Source: Phocoena phocoena
Taxonomy: Eukaryota > Chordata > Mammalia > Artiodactyla > Phocoenidae
Length of the DNA: 64,000 bases
Direction of reading: 5' to 3'
Assembly (NCBI RefSeq): GCF_963924675.1
Contig: NC_089239.1
Coordinates: 34,991,818 to 35,055,817 of the forward strand
The translations under genes were made by a program, and so were the position numbers. Positions 57,261 to 64,000 of this stretch are shown here, in pieces. The stretch's first letter is position 1. Each line of letters starts with the position of its first letter. The notes below the pieces were generated by a model. That model was not told the origin of the DNA and made no database searches. It saw only the letters and a program-made list of their open reading frames with translations.

Positions 57261-59647
57261 CTCTTGGATGTTCAACTCAAACGCCATCACTATGTCATTC
57301 ATCCACTGAAAGTGACTTTTTGAGGATCTGTTAAGTTTCAGACACTGAGCTCAATATTAGGAACCCAAGGAAAATCAACATGGCTTTAGCTTGTTTCTTC
57401 CCTGAGTTCACGGTTTAGTTAACTATCAAGACAAACAAGTCTTTAGAGAATAAGAACTACAACGTAGAGGAACCATAGTCTCTAAACATGGCTTTGCGAG
57501 GGCAAACTGAAGAGTTCCAGGAATAAGTTACATCTAGGCTGCAAACTAAGGGAGTAAAAGAAATTCGTCACAGACTTGAGAGTACAGCCATTCTGACATC
57601 AGTGACAATGCCTACAATGTTCTGGAGGCCTTCAGTATCTCAGAGAAAAAAATGTCTTGAAAAGTGATCTCTCTCTAGGAAACCTCCTTACACTCCCCTT
57701 TACCCTGCTGCAGTGAGATCCCAAAGCATCCATCCCTGTTTTACTCCATCATGACAAAGGATCGCTAGATGAAGTCATTGCTGATTTGCACACTAGACCC
57801 AAAGTTACTTTATGGCAGGTCCTTTGCAAACATTTAGCATATACTGCAGAGATATATGGATTGATTTTAAAAGATATTGAGATCTCAGCACTGTTGTACG
57901 ATGACGAGGCTTTGTGTGTAAAGTTGATGTAGAACAAAAAATGAAACTCTCTAGATTTAAGGAGATTTGAGGAGGTACAGTAGATTTTGCGTGTTTGTGT
58001 GTGCATGGAAAATGCGGAAGGAGTGTAATCTGTTAAAGAAACAAGATCGGCAACCAAGACAAAAATTCTCACAGGAAAATATGGGGTGGTTGAGAGATTT
58101 TTAAAAGTTAAATCCAGGTGTTTATCACACAAGAAATTTGGAGCTAGCATGAAGCTAGGAATGTCCAGCAATGCACCAAGCACTTTGGAAGGGTAGGACA
58201 AGACAAATAAAGAAAACACCCGTGAAACATTGCTCATCTAGTTTACTTGAGGTGCTTACTGTTTACTTTTGGAGACAAGATATCCCCCCAAATAAATTCA
58301 GGGCCTACTGCCAGCTGCCAGGGCGAATGACCAGAAAATGACCCACAGGAGATATCACGTCCTAGTCACTAGCAAGCAGGAATTGAATATATTTTGTGAT
58401 CACTTAGAGCTATCACAAAAATGAACACCGAGCCTCAAAGAAATCTGAGCAGGTCCAAGGGAAAAAAATAGCAGAGTAGAAGACTGTACACCTGGGGGAC
58501 AGAAGAAGAGCCTGGTGTTGGCAGATGCCGTATCTGTGTTTTGTAGACAACACGCAGTCCTTGACTGTGCACTATTTGAAAGCTATTCAGTATTTATCCT
58601 TCCCTTCAGTGTTGACTGTGCTTGTCTACTTATGATTAAAATTCCTCACTATTCACCCACGTATTAATGTTTTTTCCCTGAATGCTCTGTTGTACACGTA
58701 TCTATTTAAGTGTGCGTCTTCAGAAGCCAAATGCCATTAAAGATTGAGTAAAATATATTTTTATGATGAAACAAAGTTATTTGCTCTTTACCTACAGTAA
58801 TTCTTGCCGGAAAAATAAAATAGCAATCTGTAACTTTTCAATGTATGATTTCAAGGGCTCCTTTTTTTTTTTTTTAACATATAAAGGCATAGTTTTTCTG
58901 AATGCATTAGACTGATTTACAGTGGAGTGTGTTTGAAAGTACAGATAGTAGGCACATGCCACATGAATTCGTTAAGACCAGTGTGACTGCAGTGAACGTC
59001 AAGTGAATTCATAATAATGGGACCTCCAAGTCTTACCATTACTTTCACAGTGTGTTACTATTTTTATACTTATGAGCCCTGAGGATACATGACACACATG
59101 TGTCACCCTTGTATATTAATTGTATCTTGATAATCAAAGGTTGGTCTAGCCGTCTCATGGGCAGTAATAATGTCTACCCCCTGTATGTGGAGAAATTACT
59201 ATTACTCATATGTTTCATTGAAGAGTAATTTAATATTTTAGATTCCAGTTATAAATGGCATTTATATTAGGCCTCTCACACATTCACTGAAATGTCACAG
59301 CCTTTAGACATATGTTTTCCATGACTAATATTTAAAATGAAGAATTTAAATTGCTCTGAACTTTTTCTAGGAGTTTGTATTTTTCTTCACTTGAAAATCA
59401 GCTGCTCATTACACATATGCACATATATACACAGGGAATCTTCATTTAACAAACACATACAGAGGCACACACATAGATACAGTCATTCTGGCACATACGT
59501 GACCTTGGAATAATTTTATCCTTGACAGTGGCTCCCTCATCAGCAAAATTATAATGCAACTACCTGTCATGTAATTTTTTGTGAGCTTCGTAACACATGA
59601 CCACTAGTGTATAGAGGTGCAGAATATCCCTTTTCCCTCCCGTTCCT
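57261..59647. other. Unassigned DNA
   Basis: No gene is recognised. The first 200 bases (around 57290-57460) faintly resemble the old repeat at 7620. The 162-codon minus frame (57749-58237) has no recognisable domain. Confidence 0.4.
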
Positions 59648-59658
59648 AACCCAGCTTT

Positions 59659-61064
59659 CTTGTTGAAGTATAGCTGATGGACAATGTTGTGTTAACTACT
59701 GCTGCACAGCAAGGTGAGTCAGTTATACGGATATACATATATATGTACATTCTTTTCCATTATGGTTTACTGCAGGATATTGAACACAGTTCCCTGTGCT
59801 ATGCAGTAGGACCTTGTTGTTTATCCATTCTATATACACCAGTTTGCATCTGCTAATCCCAAACTCCCGCTCCTACCTTCTCCCACCCCCCTCCCCCTTG
59901 GCAACCACTAGTCTGTTCTCTATGTCTGTGGTTCTGTTTCTGTTTCATAGATAGGTTCATTTGTGTCATATTTTAGATTCCACATATAAGTGATATCATA
60001 TGGTATTTGTCTTTTTCTGACTTACTTCACTTAGTATGATAATGTCTAGTTGCATCCATGTTGCTACAAATGTCATTTTATTTCATTCTTTTTTATGGCT
60101 GAGTAGTATTCCATTGTACATATGTACCATGTCTTCTTTGTTCATCTGTTGATGGGCATTTAGGTCGTTTTCATGTGTTGGCTATTCTGAATAGTGCTGC
60201 TATGAACATAGGGGTGCACGTATCTTTTTGAATTATAATTTTGTCTGGATATGTGCCCAGGAGTGGGATTGCCGGATCATATGGTACTTCTATTTTTAGT
60301 TTTCTGAGGAACCTCCGTACTGTTTTCCACAGTGGCGGCACCAACTTACGTTCCCACTGACAGTGTAGGAGGGTTCCCTTTTCTCCACACCCTCTCTAGC
60401 ATTTCTTATTTGTAGATTTTTTAATGCTGGCCATTCTCATTGACGTGAAGTGGTACCTCATTGTAGTTTTCATTTGCATTTCTCTAATAATTAGCAATGT
60501 TGAGTATCTTTTCATGTGCCTTTTGGCCATCTGTGTTTCTTCTTTGGAGAAATGTCTCTTTAGGTCTTCTGCCCATTTTTTGATTGGGTTGTTTGTTTTT
60601 GTTGTTGTTGTTAAGTTGTATGAGCTGTTTGTATATTTTGGAAATTAAGCCTTGTTGGTTGCATCACTGGCAAATATTTTCTCCCAGTCTCTAGGTTGTC
60701 TTTTTGTTTTGTTTATGGTTTCCTTTACTGTGCAAAAGCTTGTAAGTTTCATTAGGTCTCGTTTGTTAATTTTTGTTTTTATTTCTATTGCCTTGGGAGA
60801 CTGACCTAAGAAAACATTGGTACAATTTATATCAGAGAATGTTTTGCCTATGCTCTCTTCTAACAGTTTTATGGTGTTATGTCTTGTGTTTAAGTCTTTT
60901 AGCCATTTTGTGTTTACTTTTGGGTATGGTGAGAGGGTATGTTCTAACTTCATTGATTTATAAGTGGCTGTCCAGCTTTCCCAGCACCACTGGCTGAGGA
61001 GACTGTCTTTTCCTCATTGTACGTTCTTGCCTCCTTTGTCGAAGATTAAGTGACCATAGGTCAA
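59659..61064 (-). mobile_element. 5'-truncated older L1, minus strand
   Basis: From the 3' end (GTTGAAGTATAGCTGATGGA) through the 3' UTR (with G-rich sense-strand tract at 59881-59897) to decayed ORF2; the insertion stops at about 61064. The 11 bp repeat AACCCAGCTTT lies at 59648-59658 and 61065-61075. Several stops break ORF2; short pieces remain open (for example 60645-60953). No A-tail is left. It is older than the copies at 14058 and 45018. Confidence 0.92.
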
Positions 61065-61493
61065 AACCCAGCTTTGCATTTTTCATTCTTGTGATGACTG
61101 GTTGGACTTGCAGGTGCATAGGTATTGGGATGGATGAAGAGGAAAGGGTTGAAATTAAAGGTTGTTGCAGCTGCAGCACTAAGTAATGGATAAATCTTAT
61201 TTGAATTCTTAAAGTCATCATGATGTCCAGACCTCCAGATATCAAAGAAGAGAAAAATGAAGGAGAGTCTTCAAATCCTATGAGATAGAGACCAGGAAAC
61301 TGGAGTATTATCTTCTTATTTTGCCTTGAAGCATCAGTACCTAATGTCTTTTATGCTTCAATAAATAGCAGACTTATTTGCTTGCAGATTTTAATGGTCA
61401 AACTTAGTAAATCTGCAAGCTCCCTCCCTGTTTTTCGCTTTCCACTCATTACTCTTTCATATTGCTTCTTGCTAACCAAAAATAAGTCCAATC

Positions 61494-61697
61494 GGGCTTC
61501 CCTGGTGGCGCGGTGGTTGAGGGTCCGCCTGCTGATGCAGGGGACTCGGGTTTGTGCCCCGGTCCAGGAAGATCCCACGTGCCGTGGAGCGGCTGGGCCC
61601 GTGAGCCATGGCCGCTGAGCCTGCGCGTCCGGAGCCTGTGCTCCGCAACGGGAGAGGCCACAACGGTGAGAGGCCCGCGTACAGCCAAAAAAAAAAA
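61494..61697 (+). mobile_element. CHR SINE, plus strand
   Basis: Starts GGGCTTCCCTGGTGGCGCGG and ends in CGTACAGCCAAAAAAAAAAA. B-box-like GGTTTGTGCCC. I could not find a convincing target duplication, unlike the other copies. Confidence 0.93.
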
Positions 61698-62433
61698 GAT
61701 CTGCACAAGCTTAAACAATAGGTATACATTTTAACAAGAATAGATGTAACCCTCAACCGACACTCCTTCTCCCCTCAAAACAATATTTAAGTAAATTTCA
61801 GGGAGTAGTCAGTGAGACTTAGCAGAAATAGCTATGAAAATTACATTTTAGTTGACTATAAATTTGGTAATAGTCAACTGTATGATATGGCTAAAAATAT
61901 GAATATTCTTTTGGGCCAGATTAAAAGAAGTATGGTATCAAAATCAAGAAGATGGTATTCCCTCGGTGCTCTGGTTTGTTAAGTCAAACACGGAGAACTG
62001 TACTGAATTCTAAGCATCCTTTCTCACGAAGGCGCTGACATACTTGCTGCTTCAAGACAAGAGGTATGATATGCTCAGGAGGGTTATAGAAGATGCCGCA
62101 GGAGGAGTTGCCGAAGAAAATAGAACAATGGGAAAATGATAGCCGTCATCAAATACCGAAAGGGCAGTCCTGTGGAAGGGGTAGAAAATGAGTCTGTGGT
62201 GCTCGGAAGATGAAAACCTCACCTAATAGGGTACAGGTACAGATTTTTGGCTCACTACAAGAAAGACCTGTAACAATTCGAGCCGAAAGTAAAATTGCCT
62301 ATTACGTGAGTAGATAAGTTCATCACCGCTGGTGAGGTTCAAGTGGATATTTAAATAGCGCCCTATCGGGGGAGGGAAGCAGAGGACCATTACCTAGTGC
62401 AGTTAAAAGGCATCACCTAGAGGGGTCGTCTAG
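61698..62433. other. Unassigned DNA
   Basis: No gene or recognised repeat. Confidence 0.4.
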
Positions 62434-62714
62434 GCAGTGGCTTTCCGTTTTTTGTTTTTCTTTTAACTGTGAACCACAGTAAGAAAGACACTTTACATTA
62501 TGAGTATTCATGCACATAAGTATATATAACTTAAAAAAATGTTCTCAAAATAATACCCTTCTTATACACAGTCCACTCATATATTCTATCTAGTCTGGCT
62601 GGACCACTTTCATTTCTTTAATACAACTGCTAGATTAAATACAATTTAATACAATTGCTAGACTGACTTCACATCTCAATAATGGACCGTGTTCCAAAAT
62701 CTGAAAAACACCGA
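62434..62714. mobile_element. Probable MER-type hAT element
   Basis: CAGTGGCTTTCCGTTTTTTG at the left and CAAAATCTGAAAAACACCG at the right are degenerate inverted ends; between them GTGAACCACAGTAAGAAAGA and GGACCACTTTCATTTCTTTA match the style of a MER-family hAT element. No target duplication survives. By eye only. Confidence 0.5.
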
Positions 62715-64000
62715 ACTAAATGACCACTTCCAACTCCAAGATTCTCTCATTCTGCTAGAGGTGATAGAGAAGGCTAACCATCCCAGTGGTCAGAAGTAGA
62801 CGTTCTCTCTGTAACTGACAGTCATAAGCGCATGGACAACATTATCATGAATCTCTTGGGACTTCTCTCGTAATTCTGACTTCCATTTAAGTTTCGCAAT
62901 GTAATAAACAGTAATTCTGAGCACTTTATTAGGGTACACATGTGGAACCTCTTTCGATTTCGTGACAATATTCAGCAGTAGAGTCTAGCACCTAAGAGAG
63001 GGATGCAACAGAGGTTCTTACCTGTTTCTTGCTAATGCCACATAACTGTTCTTACCACTGGCAAGGAGAATGTGTAGTGAGAGGATGTAGCTGGGGGACA
63101 CGAAGGGGCACAGGGGGAAGATGATTAGCGACTATAAACAAACATCTTATTACTAGAATGAGAGAGACAGAGAACTAGAAGGTAAGGTTCGAAAATCTAC
63201 CTGTGACCTCTCCTAGCTGCTAACAGGCATCCATGAGTATATTATTCATATATAACAGTCCTCCAAGGAATATCTGAGAAAATGAAAAGAAGTCTTGGTG
63301 AAGTAGAGGGACTTGCCCAGAACTTGGTTTAATTACCGTACCATTCAAAACATTAAAAAAAAAAAAAAAAAGACAGCAGTGGCTTGGTTGGAGCCTTTAA
63401 GGGCCTCAATTTTTTTCCCTTGGGATATAGAATAAGTCATTTATCAGATGGGAGCTTTTTCAGGAGAGAGAAAAAAAAAAGAATTCCTAGAAGTGATGAG
63501 GTATAAAAACGTCAGACTCGTCTTAAACACATCTTTCCAAACGCTTTCCGTCTTTGGGGTTAGTGATTTTGAGTTATGTTTCTTTTAAGAGATCGTGTTT
63601 CACTGAAACTTTTAAAGAAAGAAAATCCACTCCTTATAGGAGAAAATGATGCAGATTCTCTGAGGCAGATAGCTCTTAAAAACACACACACGCTCCCAAG
63701 CCACACTACCAGACTCCCAAGCGGCTGGTGGCCATGGTTGAAAAGACTGCAGATGCGGACAGGTGGGCCTCCCTGTGTCGTCAGTCAAATGTTCATACAC
63801 TTGAGCTGTTTACACCCCATAAATTTCAGTTGCTTCTGTTTTGTAAATCGAACGCTTATTGTATATTACTGAGAAACGTATGTACAAAGGAAATGTAAGA
63901 TAGTCATCCTTGCTGGTTTACTTAGCATAATCAAATTTGCACTCACAGAGAGCATATCCACGTGTATATACCCTCAGTTTGTCCCCATATGTATTTACCT
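62715..64000. other. Unassigned DNA to window end
   Basis: No gene or recognised transposon. A-runs lie at 63355-63371 and 63470-63480. The 98-codon frame at 63576-63872 is unsupported by splice or domain evidence. Confidence 0.4.

Noticed and set aside
57749..58237. 162-codon minus frame
   Set aside because: No domain, no splice signals, no GC shift. A frame of this length is possible by chance in 64 kb.
1..64000. Endogenous retrovirus, CRISPR array, operon or bacterial insertion
   Set aside because: No LTR pair with TG...CA ends, no primer-binding site, no gag or env-like frame, no regularly spaced repeats and no dense coding were found. All RT-like text is L1.

Overview
The window is a stretch of mammalian nuclear DNA, most likely from a cetacean. 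Ten tRNA-derived SINEs of the CHR type (five of them with 13-18 bp target-site duplications) share the look of whale and dolphin SINEs, the young L1s have cetartiodactyl-type 3' ends, there is a mini-mariner of the kind known from cattle and whales, and no primate Alu, rodent B1/B2 or ruminant BovB is seen. The species call is inference from repeat families; the window gives no independent marker.

No ordinary protein-coding gene can be supported. Apart from L1 reading frames, the open frames are short, lack neighbours in frame and look like chance or repeat shadows. The region reads as intergenic or deep intronic DNA, AT-rich, with repeat insertions of several ages. Layout: 1-2234 is unassigned DNA; 2235-4120 holds two SINEs and an old repeat; 4953-5112 is a GC-rich, exon-like segment with good splice signals on both sides; 7620-10340 is a long ancient repeat interrupted by a MER5A; 14058-21865 is a minus-strand L1 zone (young 3' fragment, a very old nearly full-length L1 with an internal deletion, then L2, a SINE and an L1M-type 3' end); 26184-29222 has an internal L1 piece, a MIR and a long SINE; 29731-33831 contains a hAT-like element with a strong hairpin, a mini-mariner and two SINEs; 35370-43822 is mostly unassigned AT-rich DNA with MIRs and two SINEs.

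The main element is a 7.2 kb full-length L1 on the minus strand (45018-52199) flanked by an 8 bp duplication. It has a CpG-rich 5' UTR/promoter of about 2 kb, an apparently intact ORF1, and an ORF2 broken by two or three frameshifts and one nonsense codon, with substitutions at two endonuclease catalytic positions but intact reverse-transcriptase motifs. The remaining 12 kb (52208-64000) is unassigned DNA with an L2 split by a SINE and an L1 fragment, a further 5'-truncated L1 (59659-61064), a SINE and a hAT-like element.

There is no sign of a CRISPR array, operon, endogenous retrovirus with LTRs, or novel enzymatic system. The items most worth following are the exon-like island at 4953-5112, the 29 bp perfect (G:U-allowing) RNA hairpin at 29808-29875, the CpG-rich unassigned island near 2.9-3.2 kb, and the structure of the L1 promoter.
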